Assembly (NCBI GenBank): GCA_001600635.1
Contig: BCKL01000005.1
Span: 486,501 to 550,500, forward strand
Reading direction: 5' to 3'
Origin: Leucosporidium creatinivorum
Lineage: Eukaryota > Basidiomycota > Microbotryomycetes > Leucosporidiales > Leucosporidiaceae
DNA: 64,000 bases
Each line of letters begins with the position of its first letter. The stretch's first letter is position 1. The translations under genes were made by a program, and so were the position numbers. Shown here one piece after another: positions 33,615 through 44,761 of this stretch. Below the pieces are notes generated by a model, which had not been told where the DNA came from, made no database searches, and saw only the letters and a list, made by a program, of their open reading frames with translations.

Positions 33615-33726
33615 TTTGGTGAATGTGGTGTAAGTGATTTTGCAGAGCCGGAACCTTGTCCATCGGCGTGCCCACTCCCTTTTTCCCCCTACCCAATCCT
33701 CCAGAGCTTATGAGCTGCTCCCTTCT

Positions 33727-34294
33727 TCAAATCTTCCCTACAAGGAACTCGATTACCTCTCCCTCGCCGACTCCGTACTGCGCGACGACATCAAGGCATT
33801 AGCTCGGCGACCAACAGCGCTCCTTCTCCGCGCGCTTGCCCTTGTCATTCGTCTCGACAACCACCTCCTCCCTCATCAGCCATACAACTCACATGCTCCG
33901 GACTTGACCTCCACCCCACCGTCATCCCCTCGACCACACACTCCCTAATCGCCTCCTCATCCAGCCTCACTCCCTTCCCCAGCTCTCCCGTCCGCTTCGT
34001 ATGCAAGCATACGAGCTTTCTGATAGTCTCAAAGGTGGTACGATAGGCGGTGGTGCGCGGGAGAGAGACGCTGACGAGGTGCGGTGAGGGCAGGGAGGGG
34101 TGGTGCAGCGAGATGTAGAGAGTTGGGGCGGGGGAGATGTAGGCGGCCATCTTGGCTTGGTGGGAGAGGTAGAGTAGGTCGGTAGTAGAGGGAAGAAGCT
34201 CTGTCCGAGTTTTGTGCAGCTGCTGTTGGTGAAGTTGAGCAGCGAGTGAGCGAAGGCGCTCGCGAAGGCGAGCGGAAGGGGGAGGGGGGCTCAA
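33727..34294 (-). CDS. Unknown protein, 5' end unresolved
   Basis: I do not recognise the family. The coding sense reads LRERLRSLAAQLHQQQLHKT, LPSTTDLLYLSHQAKMAAYI, TFETIRKLVCLHTKRTGELG and IRECVVEGMTVGWRSSPEH. A good intron (GTGAGT donor after 33892, branch CGAGCTAATG, acceptor GCGCAG near 33775) leads to a last exon YGVGEGEVIEFLVGKI and stop. The clean splice with in-frame ending is the reason I believe it is a gene. No ATG lies in frame at the 5' end before a stop; the first in-frame ATG is at 34150, otherwise an upstream exon is needed. A small kinetochore or mediator-type protein is possible, but that is a guess. Confidence 0.5.
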
Positions 34295-34728
34295 GCAGTG
34301 CGGCCACGCTTTCCCATCACTAACGGGAGCAGAGCGCTGAGGCTAGTGAGTCCAAGCCGCGGAAGCTGAGGGCGACGAGGAGGCACTTGCTCGATCCCAG
34401 CCATTACCGAGCTGAGGGGTCCGTGCTCGGCGAAGCCTTACGTGCCGCTGCTTCCCTTTTTGGCTCCGCTTCAGTCACTGCGACAAGCTCCCGTCCATCG
34501 CGCAAGCGCTGCTCATGGCGCTCGTTTCGTAGGACAAGAGCAAGGAGCGGAGCAGACCTGAGAGCGAATGCGCCGAAAGCTTGGGCGGCGCCTATTTCCA
34601 CTCAGCGGAGCTCCGAGTCGGTGAAGCGAGCAGCGAAAACATTGCGCGTAGGGAGCAGAGAAGAGCTTGCATTGGCGAAAGGTCGAGCGCGATTCCATGT
34701 ATACGGCGTTTCGATTCCTTGAACTCGG
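34295..34728. other. Intergenic, upstream of the unknown gene, downstream of PEX19
   Basis: About 430 bp with no gene I can support. Minus-strand frames are open here (for example one reading GAFALRSAPLLALVLRNERH) but lack an ATG and a clear splice context. A first exon of the unknown gene to the left may lie here. Confidence 0.35.
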
Positions 34729-36042
34729 CTAGCAGATGCAACACTCATCGGGGACCTTGGGGACACCTCCGGGTCCAAGATCCATCCCTGAAAATTCACT
34801 GGGTCAGCGTGCGACTCTCGAGATGTGCTGAAGGGACGCACCTGGCGGCATCTCGCCCATGATCTCCTTCGGCGGCGAGCCAGCTTCGTTCATCTGCAAA
34901 AGGAGAGCTCGGTATGAGCGCTGCGACAAAGCAAATGAGAGTACAAGGCTAGCTCACCTTTGCCACCAAAGCCACAATGTCGGCGTGTCGCTCAGCCTGC
35001 TTGGCTTCCTCCTCGGGCGAGAAAGGACCCTCGGCATCCGCTCCTGGCTCGTCGAACTTGGCCACAATCTCGATGACGGTCGCCTGTTGCTCCTTATAGC
35101 GCTTGAGATCCGCTTCGGGAAGGGTAGAGGCGTTGGTCTCGAGGTAGGCGGGGTACTGAGAAGGAAGGAGATGGGGTCAGCTGGCTCGTCTCGGCTGAAA
35201 CCTCGAGCGAAGCACTCACCTTGTCGCGCAACTCCTTCAGCGGCTCGTACAGTACGTCCCTCGAGATCAACTGCGACATCATCTCATCCAGCATACCCTG
35301 CAGCCCCTCCTCTCCTCCAAAGTCGCCTCCTCCCATCCCCGCCATCTGCGCCATCATCGCCGCCAGCGGATCTCCTCCAGCAGCAGCCTTCGCCTCCGTC
35401 TCCTGATCAACCTTGGCTCCCGAATCCTTCATCTTGGCCATAGCAGCGGCGATGGTGTCCTGGAAGTTGCCTGGGGCGCCGCCTGTCGAGGGATCTGCTG
35501 CCGCCGAGCTGGATCCCTTCGGCGCGCTAGCTCCTCCAGCTTTTCCCTTCCCCTTAGCACCCATCTGCAACGCCGCCAACAGCTCGGCCATCCCTTCCTC
35601 ATCGCCCGCGCCCGGAGCCGCCGCCGCGTCGGTCGATCCAGCAGCAGGCATGCCCATCTCCCCTTTCATCAACTGCTCCATAATGCGCTTGAACTCGTCC
35701 TCATCGCCATCTCCTCCTTCCATGCCGCTGAAGAGGGATGCCATGCCTTGCTCCAGGTCTTTGACCAGATCCGCGTCGAGAGCGCTGAGGTCGTCGTCGT
35801 CGGGGTCGGGGAAGTCATCGGTGTCGGCAGTGGAAGCGGGAGGAGCGGGAGTGGATGTAGCTGATGCGGTGGGAGCTGGTGCGGAAGCGGCGAGAGCTGC
35901 TGAGGAGGAAGGAGCGGGCGTGGGGTTGAACTCGTCGAGCAGATCGTCCAAGTCGTCGAGGCTGTAGGGTGGTATGAGCTATGTTCAGTCTCTACACTCT
36001 TCAGACTCACTCGTCGTCTTGTGCAGCGCGTGGAGGTGCCAT
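34729..36042 (-). CDS. PEX19: Peroxisomal membrane protein import receptor PEX19
   Basis: Cytosolic, farnesylated chaperone and receptor that inserts peroxisomal membrane proteins through PEX3. The acidic N-terminus starts MAPPRAAQDD, then DLDDLLDEFNP (the PEX3-binding helix), an Ala/Ser/Pro-rich linker, DLSALDADLVKDLEQGMASL and FKRIMEQLMKGEMG. The cargo-binding helical domain has LQGMLDEMMSQLISRDVLYE, PLKELRDKYPAYLETNASTL, RHADIVALVAKMNEAGSPPK and EIMGEMPPGMDLG. The C-terminus is VPKVPDECCIC, a CaaX-type box (CCIC), obtained by splicing the last intron (acceptor TTTTCAG). About five introns. The X residue Cys of CCIC is unusual. Identification is firm. Confidence 0.93.
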
Positions 36043-36342
36043 CTCGAGAATCGCGAGTGAATGAGCGGAGGTGAACCTGAGATCCGGCGTCTCGGCTTCG
36101 AGGAAAGCGGCGAGAGCGAGATCCGTGATTGGTCCGGTCGGCGCTTTTGCTTGGCTAGAGGTGTGGATACAAGGTGCTAGAATTCGACTCGACGACTACG
36201 TTGGATGTGCAACACTCGAACAGGATCCTCTCGGCTTTCTCGGGCTTCGCTGCTGCTTGTCCAAAGCTGGCTCGAACGCGCTGTGTTAAGTGTCTATTGG
36301 CGAGCGAGCATGCGTAGATAAGCTTTTGAGCCCTTTGTGATC

Positions 36343-38366
36343 TAGTAGACATAAGGGATAAATCTGATCAAGCCCAAGTCGGTCAGCTCGGCGCTTCCTT
36401 CTCTAACCTCGAGACTCTCAAGGACTCACGAGTAGGGCACGGCCTTGTTGTACTCGGTCCACGACTTCTTGTACTTGCGAGCGCATCGAGCGTCATCGCG
36501 AGCGTTGCGGTGGAGAAGCATGGTGAGGTGGAAGACGGGGTACCAGTAAGGGATGGCCGAGCCGAAACCGGTCGAGAGGCCCCAGATGAGAGCTTGGATC
36601 CAGTCCGAGGTGTAGTCTGTTGTCGTACACTGTCAGTGAGATCTCCTACAAGCCCGACAGCAGAAGAGAAGCTCACTAGGCTTGCGAACGACGCCCCAGA
36701 CTCCATCGCAGAGAAGCTTGGAGCCAGTCTCGGTGATGATGACCTTGGGGTCGACGAGCTCGGTACCGGGGATCTGAGGGAAAGTGTTGCGCTTGATGAA
36801 GGTGCCGGTCTGGTGGGCCTTGAACCAGGACTTCTGGCCATTGGCGAGGTCGAAGCTGTGAGGGAAGAAGGGGCGAGGTCAGCTTCTGCTTGCTTGTGGT
36901 GAAGGAGGGAGAGTCCGAGGGGGTGCGAAGTGGAGTGGGAGACGAGAGACAAGACTCACATGCAGTGCGAGACGGTGAGAGCGATGAAGAGGATAGGGTA
37001 GACCCAGGTCGGGTAGCGGTAGGTCGCAGGGTCGTGGGTGGCCATGTAGATGGCTCCGAAGCTGTATGAGAAAGGCACTCCGGCAAAGTTCCAGTAGGCG
37101 AGGAGCCAGCCAAACTTCTCGTAGTTCATGTCTGCGAGGAAGGAGCGGGCAAGGTCAGCTCGGCGGTGGGCAAGGTGAGAAGGCGTCGGCTCACCCCAGG
37201 TCTGGGGGATGTATTGCTCTCCCTGTAGGTTGCGAGAGGTCAACAGACATTCAGTGCACAAGAGCGAGCTCGGGAGCTCACCTTGGCGCAAGCGTTGAGG
37301 TACATGCCAGTGCCCCAGGAGAAGAGAGCGAGGTTGGGGCTAACGTAGCCGTAGTCCTGGTGCTGCTTGGCGCAAGCTCCCATAGACAGGGCGAAGAGGA
37401 GGATCCAGCTGATCCGGATCTCGGCGAACCTGTGTGCGAGCGTAGAAGCAAGGTCAGCTCCCAGCTTGGCGCTTTCTCGGCTCGAGACCCAAGCTCACAT
37501 CTTGATGTCGACGAGGCCGATCCTGGGGTTGAGCGACGAGCCCATAAAGTAGTCATAGATAAGATTTCCCGACATGCGGTACTTCTCTCCCAGCACGTAG
37601 ACGATGGCAGCGAGGGTGAAACCCGACATGGTCGCAATGGTGAGGAGAGGTCCATAGAGGTCGATGATGTCGGCGAGGTTGAACAATCCCGAGAAATGGG
37701 CAGCTCCAACGATGGCGATGGTCATGTAGAGGGACGAGTAGGCGTTGCAGTGGTAGGTGAGGGTCTTGCCGCCGAGCCGAGAGACGGGGAGACCTTGCTG
37801 CACGACACCGGGGGCGGTGAACGCGAGGACGAGTTGGAGGGCGAGGAGGGAGAGGTACAGAGTAGCGGCGCGCTTGTTGGGAGCGGCGTGCTGTTGTACA
37901 GAGTGGGTCAGCTTCGGATTCGGCGCCGAGGAAGGGGAGAGAGGACTGACCTCGCGAACGAGTCCAGCGATGGTAGAGACGAACTCCATCCATCCTCCAG
38001 GTCCCGTGAGAGTGGTCACATCTTGAGGTGTAGCAAACTTGCCTGCAGTGCGATGTAGAATGTCAGTCGAGCTTTCCCTAGCCTCGAACGATCGCGCTCG
38101 GGTCGCTGCCTTTCCCTCGCTTGCAGGAGCATATCGAGCTACACCAGAGCAGGGGAGGGTAGCGAGACATGTACATACCATCGTAGAAGAACAAGCAGAC
38201 GTATAAGTAGTAGAACAAAGCCGGGAAGAAGTCATCATGGCCGTGACCCCAAGAGGACCGCCAAATTCGACTCGTGGTGCACTCCATCCGCGTCCACGAT
38301 TTTAGTGTTGGATCGTTCAGCTGCAGAGGAGCCTGCAGCGCGCTTGACGGTGGTGGAAGTGGCCAT
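36343..38366 (-). pseudogene. Inverted ERG4 copy with two 1-nt deletions in exon 1
   Basis: Same exon layout as ERG4 at 30335-32360 and nearly identical from exon 2 on, with only a few amino-acid changes (for example LMGPGG to LTGPGG and SGFILAA to SGFTLAA). Exon 1 has lost one base in the GAGTACGAA region and a second in GATGACCTTC, so a start at 38366 runs MATSTTVKRAAGSSAAERSN, ... HHES and then stops at GSRP. A downstream ATG at 38287 is in the frame that re-enters HDDFFPALFYYLYVCLFFYD, so a shortened protein with a new 16-residue N-terminus is possible. Classed as a pseudogene, but a working paralogue is not excluded. The last exon is also the most divergent. Confidence 0.75.
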
Positions 38367-38645
38367 GTTGAGCGAGAACCGAGGGCAAACAAGGGCGAGA
38401 AGTTGAAATCGGCGAAGAGACGCGTCCGAAGAGAGAGGGAAAGCTGTAGGGGATTGTACAGAGTGAGATGTGCTCTGCGGTAAAAGGACCAGAGAACTCA
38501 CCTCTTTATACACCGAGCGAGAAAGAGACCAGAAAGCGAGCACAAGCAGCGAGAGAGCAACAGGTCCGAGCGGGCGGGGAGAAGGAGAGCATCCAAGTCG
38601 GCGAGGCGGGGAGTAAGGCGGCGAGGGCTGCGCACGGCTGCTTAC
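36350..38645 (-). repeat. Inverted duplication, right arm
   Basis: Right arm of the 2.3-kb inverted repeat; pairs with 30050-32345. The arms are about 4.0 kb apart. The 5' flank and first intron differ at several percent of sites, the middle hardly at all. Confidence 0.9.
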
Positions 38646-39438
38646 AGTACTCGCGAGCAGAGAGAGAGCAGCTCTGCAGCGTGTAGGCGACGCGTACAGA
38701 ATCCGCCCGAGCTGCTGTTCAGGCCTACCTCAGCCTCCTTTACGCCGAGCGGTTCGAACTCGGCCTTCCAACCCGCTGTAGCCTGGCTGGGGGAGAGCAA
38801 GCAGTGCAGGGCATAGTCCAAGTCCAATCGGCCGCAATGCGAGTCGCCAAACAAGCTGTAGCTGAACAAGTCCGAGGAACGGGGTGGGCGGAGGAGGACA
38901 AGCTTGGGCGTCGAAGTCGTCGCTCAGGTTCTCCCAATACCTCGTCTTCTACTTGACTACAGCCTGCGCTCGCGTTTGGCCCACTTCTTCCTCCGCTCGG
39001 GCCCTATCACCCTACAGAAGCCTTTACAACGTCTTCTCGCCCATATCCCTCGCATCAGCAGTATCCCTCGAAACGTCGGCGCACACTTTGGGAGCAAAGC
39101 GCCGCTTTAGCAGGAACAGAACAAGCTCCAGACGACTCTAGCACAGAATCTGTAGCCTCCCGCCGTCGTCGCTACCCGGCTCCCTTCTCGCTTCCTCCCC
39201 TCGAGAGCGACCAGCAGCACCTCTCCACGACCGAACCGCCGCCGGAACAAGAGCAGACAGCTGTAGCAGATTACTGGCTTAGCGCAGACTCTAACGCCAG
39301 AAGTGAGTAGTCCGCACCACGTCCTGTAGCTCGTCAGGCGGTCGCGCACCGCTTGGGTCGAGGAGCCACGAGCCATCCAGACGCTAGCGCTGTTCGGAGG
39401 GTTGTAGGACACCAGCAATTCGCTGGAGCCGTGCAGCT
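38367..39438. other. Long gap upstream of CK2 beta
   Basis: About 1.07 kb. The first 280 bp belong to the duplicated ERG4 promoter. Beyond 38650 the minus strand has an open frame reading LFGDSHCGRLDLDYALHCLL and the plus strand one reading SLRFSQYLVFYLTTACARVW, but neither has an ATG with good context or a known motif. The CK2 beta promoter and a possibly long 5'-UTR lie here. Confidence 0.35.
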
Positions 39439-40570
39439 ATGTCACAGCTACCCCTCTTGACGCCCACAGCCTCGCCGCACCGTCAGTCGCGCTGTACGCT
39501 TCGCTAACTAGCACGCATTTTGCTCTCGCAGTGGACGACCTCTCCAACTCTTCCTCGGCCTCGTACGCCAACTCGTGGATCTCGTGCGTGCTTCAAATGT
39601 ATCGTTGGTCCGTACAGCTCCGCTAATGCGCTCCCTGACGCCTCTCAGATGGTTCCTCGCCTCCAAGGGCAACGAGTACTTCTGCGAAGTCGACGAGGAC
39701 TACATCATCGACCGCTTCAACCTGACGGGCCTCAACGCCGAGGTACAAGGCTACAGTGGAGCTCTTGAGCTTATCACCGATACCGCAGGTAAGTTCGGCC
39801 GAATTGAAGCTCGGCGCTCGGGGGGCTAGGACAGACGAACTGACCTCTTGCCTTTTCGTACAGCCGACGACGACCTCAACGATGAGCAGCGAGACCAACT
39901 CGAGACTTCAGCACGACACCTCTACGGCCTCATCCACGCTCGGTTCATCATCACTTCTCGGGGTCTCTCCAAAATGGTTTGTCCTCGCCCTCTCCTCCCT
40001 TCTCTGCTTCGCTCGCTAACTCTCTCTTCAACCTGCAAACAGATCGAGAAGTACAAGAAAGGCGATTTCGGCCGCTGCCCCCGCGTCCTCTGCTACGGCC
40101 AAGCTCTCCTCCCTCTCGGCCTCTCCGACCTCCCTTACCAGAAAGCCGTCAAGCTCTACTGCCCGCGCTGCGAGGACCTCTATTCTCCCAAATCCTCCCG
40201 CCACGGCGCAATCGATGGAGCCTACTTTGGATCAACCTTCGCGCACATGCTCTTCATGGTCTATCCGGGGATGATCCCGAGTAAGAGTGTCCCCGGTGCG
40301 GGAGCGGGAGGACAGGGTCAAGGAGGACCGCAAGGAGGGTTGGCGAGTGGCGCGGCGAGTAAGGTCGAGAGGATAAGGCCTAGGATCTTTGGGTTCAAGG
40401 TGCATGAGGCGGCGAGGTTGCAGAGGTGGCAGGAGCGCGTTCGGGACAAGTGAGTCGTAGAGGCGCTGAGGAGGTGACTGTCAAGGTCGGAGGCTGACCC
40501 CTTTCTTGCCGCCCACTACAGGCAGATCGCTCGGCTGGAGGACCACGAGAGGGCAGGGCAGATGGATTAA
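39439..40570 (+). CDS. CKB1: Casein kinase 2 regulatory (beta) subunit
   Basis: Beta subunit that dimerises and holds two catalytic alpha subunits in the CK2 tetramer, a constitutive Ser/Thr kinase. A 43-nt first exon ([14 protein letters not shown]) joins through intron 39482-39531 to [17 protein letters not shown], then [49 protein letters not shown], and the zinc-finger region [20 protein letters not shown] ... [19 protein letters not shown], with the four Cys ligands. The block [20 protein letters not shown] follows. A Gly/Gln-rich insert sits between that block and [20 protein letters not shown]. About six exons. Confidence in the first exon is good because signals and phase agree. Confidence 0.93.
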
Positions 40571-40829
40571 GGAGCGGCGGTAGACTGGGGTTCTCGGCGC
40601 GGGGTGTAGGAGTTAGGGGAGGGGCAGGTCCGGTAGCCTCAGCCTCGACGTTTGTAAAAGTTTCTCGGTGGACGGTCCTGCTTGATGAGAGACTGTGCTG
40701 AGCTGGCGAAGGAGAGCAAGCTCGCTCGCTCGGCGTTCAGACTCTCGGCTCGAACTGCTTCTTACTGTCGCGGCACAAAGCTAACGAGTGCGAATGCTAG
40801 GCTAGTGGTTACAATATAGTCGACTCGTC

Positions 40830-43800
40830 CTAGAGCCAAATCTCTACGGCCACGTTAATACTCAGCACGCACTGCGCGAATCGCAAGCCGAGAAGGTCAG
40901 CTTTCGCTCGGCGGCCGTCAAGTCAGCTCAGCTCACCGTGTACGCCAAGATCAGCCCCGCTCCCAGCTTCTTGTTCATCCAGAAACCGTTGAGCGGGACG
41001 AGCACGAGGGTGGAGAGGAGGATGACGAGCAGGCCTACGCCCGAGACGATGAGAGTTCGGCCCATCTTGACGTGCAGGGGCTCGTAGTCGTTGATGATGA
41101 CCATGTACGAGCCGGAGAGTCCGATTCCTATTGGAGGAGAGCGGACGTCAGCAGAGAGACGAGTGGGGAGAGAAGGCGAATAACGAACCGAGGAGGATGT
41201 TGAGCATGGGTCCGCCGAAGCAGGCGGCGATCGCCATGGACTGTAAAATACGAGGAGCAAGTCAGTCAGAGTCGGGATGATCTTGGAAAGGAGTGGCAGC
41301 GCACAGGGAAGCCCATTCGCTGCGGAAGGAGAGGTCAGCGAGCGCTCGAGACGGCCGAGCGTCTGAAACTCACAGCGACAGTCGCGTTGGCTACGAGATC
41401 CCCCAGCGAGTTGCCGACCGCGAACACCGTGAGGCCGAGGATGGCGTCCGAGAGGCCAAAGATGTGGCCAATCGTCTGCGAAGCGGGTAGAAGACGGATT
41501 AGCTCGAGCCCGTCCACCTTCCATCTCAGAACTCACCTGCAGGACTCCAACAACCTCATTGACAATCATGAGGATCCATACCATGGCAACGAAGAAGCCG
41601 ACGAAGCACAGAACGATGCGACCGGGATGGGTCGGGTGCTCGAAGATGTAGAAGGCGAAGGAGCCGAGGGTGAGGCCGCCTGCTAGCGCGGCGAGGGGAT
41701 ACCACCACTTGAGCTCGTCGACTGTGAATGATTAGCTCCGAGTGAGCGAACCTTCGAATCGAGAGCCGAGGGCACAACTCACTTAGCAGGGCAGTCACGC
41801 AAAAGACTGGGCCGAGAGTGCACTGCACGGCGGTCAGCCACCTCGTGAGCACATTGGCGTGTACCTCGAGGTTCGGTGGTGAAGCTTGTCCCTCTGACTT
41901 GACCGACTCCTCCGTGTCCGCCGTCGACGATCGAACATGGTTCGCCGTCCCGTTCTCGCTGGCGATGCTGAACCGGGCGAACGATTGCCGAATATCGTCG
42001 TGGCCTTCCTCGCCCATTGGTGTATGCGCAGGGATGGTCTCCCATGGTGATGGAACCTCGACACCGTCGACCGTCTCGGCGTGAGGGATGACTCGGCCGT
42101 GAAGAGCGCGAGCGGCCTCCTCGCGGTTATGTCGGTTGAGGTGCGATTGGCTGCGGTGATCGTGGTGAGGTGGGGTGCGGGTGAAGTCGTCCGTATCGAC
42201 GAGGATGCCTTCCCTCAGCCCTTGCTGGTCCTCGTCGTCCGAGTCGTAGTCCCGGTACGCCTCGACGCCCTCAGCCCTCGCCTCCTTCTCCTCGAGCGAA
42301 GCGCAGTCATCCGCCTCGGAATCGACGACCGGTAGGGTGAGGTTGAGGACCAAGATTGCAGGTACGCAAAGAATCGCCGTTGCTCGACCGACCCACGACT
42401 TGTCGCGGAAGTCCTGCAGGGAGGGGAAGAGGGCGAGGAAGACTGCTCGAGCGATCCGGTAGCCTCGGCGATGGGTGACGACGGCGAAGGCGCCTGGTGG
42501 GATGACAGAGGAGGATTGCACGAGCGATTCGTCGCCGCTGGCGGAGGTGAGGAGAATGGAGGGGACCTTGCGGATCCGTTTGCCGTCCTCGTCGAGCGAT
42601 TGGCCCGAGGCGGTTCGGCGGATGGAGGGAGGGGCGCTGCGCATGCGAGTGGAAGCGGCGGAAGAGGGAGGAATATCGATATGGAGGGAGGAGCGTGATG
42701 CTGATCGACTACGAGTGCTGTGCCAGGGGTTCTCGACGCCCTCGCTGAGGTCGATGAGAGGGCTTCGCCGTCCACCCTCCTCTTCCTCCTCGTCTTCTGC
42801 TCCGCTCCAAGGTCCTCGTAGATCTCCCAGTCCCGAGCCGTCCTGTGGTGGCGCAGTCCACGTCGTTCTCCGCGCGCCCTCGGTCGCCCCCTTCGCCAGC
42901 GGCGGCCGAGTCGCCGACCCATCCTCGTCGACAGCTGCTCCAGCCAGTCCGCCCAACGTCAACGCTCCCGAATGACTCAGAGCCCGCTGCCTCCCCGTCA
43001 GATGAGGCGCGAGGGTCCCTTCTGCCCCGACGAGCGTCGCATGGGTATGCTGCTCGTCTCCCAGCCCTCCGAATACGGCCAGCGTCCTCGCGCTCGAGTC
43101 CTCCCTCAACGAGTTGACTACGTCTCGAAACTCGATAGCTCCAAGTAGCGATGGTCGAACCGTCGAACGAGTCTTTGCTCGCCTAACGAGAGGGCGAGCG
43201 AGAGAGCCGGAGCGAGAGCGAGTGAGGGTGACGGGAGTGCCGCGCTCGGCGGCGGCGAAGAAGGAGTCTTCGTCGAGGGATTGGTGCATGTGAGGGTGGC
43301 CGATCGCTGGGCTGAACGGAGCGGAAGTGGTGGGAGAGGGGAAGGGGTAGGTGCTGGTAGCGGTGGTCGAGTGATGGCTGTGAGGGGTCGAGCGGCCACT
43401 CTCATGAGCCGAGTGGGGTAGGAGTCCTTCCTCGACTGTGGAGATGGACGAATCAGCGTTCTGGTATTGAGCTGAGGGTCAGACCGGCTCACCTTCGTCT
43501 GTGTAGCCTCGAGCTTCCTCGGCGTACTCGTCTCGCGCCGCCCGAATCAGCGCCTCGCGCTTCTCCTTCCTCGCCATCCACCAGCTTCCTACTGCCACGA
43601 CAAAAACATAGATGAGGTACAGTCCGACCATCCCGAACGCTTCCCAGAGGTGAATGTGGCTGTCGTAGAGGATGCCGAGAGTGAAGGCTACGGCGATGGT
43701 GAAGAAGCCGACATCGCGAAGGAAGGTGTGCTTGGAGACTCGAAAGGGTTTGATGAGACACATGGTGCCGCTGTGAGATGTGGACCATGAAGGTCAGCCG

Positions 43801-44539
43801 AGCGAAGGAAGGCTGAAGCTCTGAGAGGCGGTTCAGCACTCACGCCACCACCGAGACGATGAAGGAAGCAGCGCCGATGAGCTCTCCGATAGCGAGGGAT
43901 CCGGAGCCTTGTGAGAGGGCCGCGAAGGTGGAGAAGACATCGGGGGAACCGTTGGAGAAGGCGAGGAAGGTCACGCCGGCCTGAGGGAGCGAACGGCAAC
44001 GGGACAACAAGAGAGCGGTCAGTTGTGTCTCGAGCTGTAGCTGGTAGCGCAGCGATCCACTGTAGCTGTCAGGCGCTGCTACAGCTACTCATCGAACGAG
44101 CCGAGCTCGAGGGAGAAAGGAGAGGGAGACTCACGACGCTCTCGCTCATGCCCAAGCGACTGGCGATTGTACTGAGGTTGGGGCAGAAGAAGTCGGAGGC
44201 GGTGATTCCCACAAAAGCGAAGAGGAACATGAGCCACAGGATCATGCCGGCGAACAAGAACGGCCGCTGCTGGCTCGTCGCTCCTTCGTAGATGGACTTC
44301 CAGTCAATCAACGCTCCTCCTGCATCCTCTGCAGGTTCTTCCGACTCTCTAAACAGTGCTCGTTTCAACAACCCTGCTGCTGCTCCCGATCCCGAGGGCG
44401 AAAGCGGCGACGAGAGAGCTGCTTGCCGTCGGAGGGGCGAGGCAGCGCGGTAGCAGATGAGGTGGATGCAGGCGACTAGGACGACGACGAGCCATATCCG
44501 TGTAGCGTTAGATTGCCGTCCTCCGCTGAGGATGGCCAT
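40830..44539 (-). CDS. NCLX-type Na+/Ca2+ exchanger (cation/Ca2+ exchanger superfamily)
   Basis: A polytopic Ca2+ exchanger, most like the mitochondrial/intracellular NCLX group and yeast YDL206W. The N-terminal part has ILWLMFLFAFVGITASDFFC, PNLSTIASRLGMSESV and the first alpha repeat AGVTFLAFSNGSPDVFSTFA. The second alpha repeat is TIGHIFGLSDAILGLTVFAV, GNSLGDLVANATVA. Between them is a long hydrophilic loop of about 450 residues, Ser-, Arg- and acidic-rich, with His-rich stretches. The C-terminus has FWMNKKLGAGLILAYT and ends VAVEIWL through a last small exon. Twelve or so introns. Organelle is not shown by the sequence. A 222-bp gap separates its start from the LEU5 stop. Confidence 0.88.
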
Positions 44540-44761
44540 ATCGAGTCGTTGTTGTAGCTTTCTAGCGAGGTGACAGTCGAAGCGAAAGCGACGAACCGGC
44601 GGCCTCGCCAGGTCGTCCGCGTCACGTTGAAGTCCACCGAGTGCAAGAGGCCCGGTTTCGCAGGAGGATCGAGGCGACCAACAGTGTACAACAAACGACG
44701 AGGAGAATGAATTGTATGCTGTCTCTTGCTACGTGTCGGTCTATACCCCATCGCCGAATAA

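Noticed and set aside
37066-38058. Long 330-codon plus-strand frame
   Set aside because: Antisense shadow of the inverted ERG4 copy; the same frame appears, inverted, over the intact gene.
42215-42922. Second minus-strand frame inside the exchanger loop
   Set aside because: It overlaps the exchanger's long hydrophilic exon in another frame and is Arg/Ser/Pro-rich without a motif.
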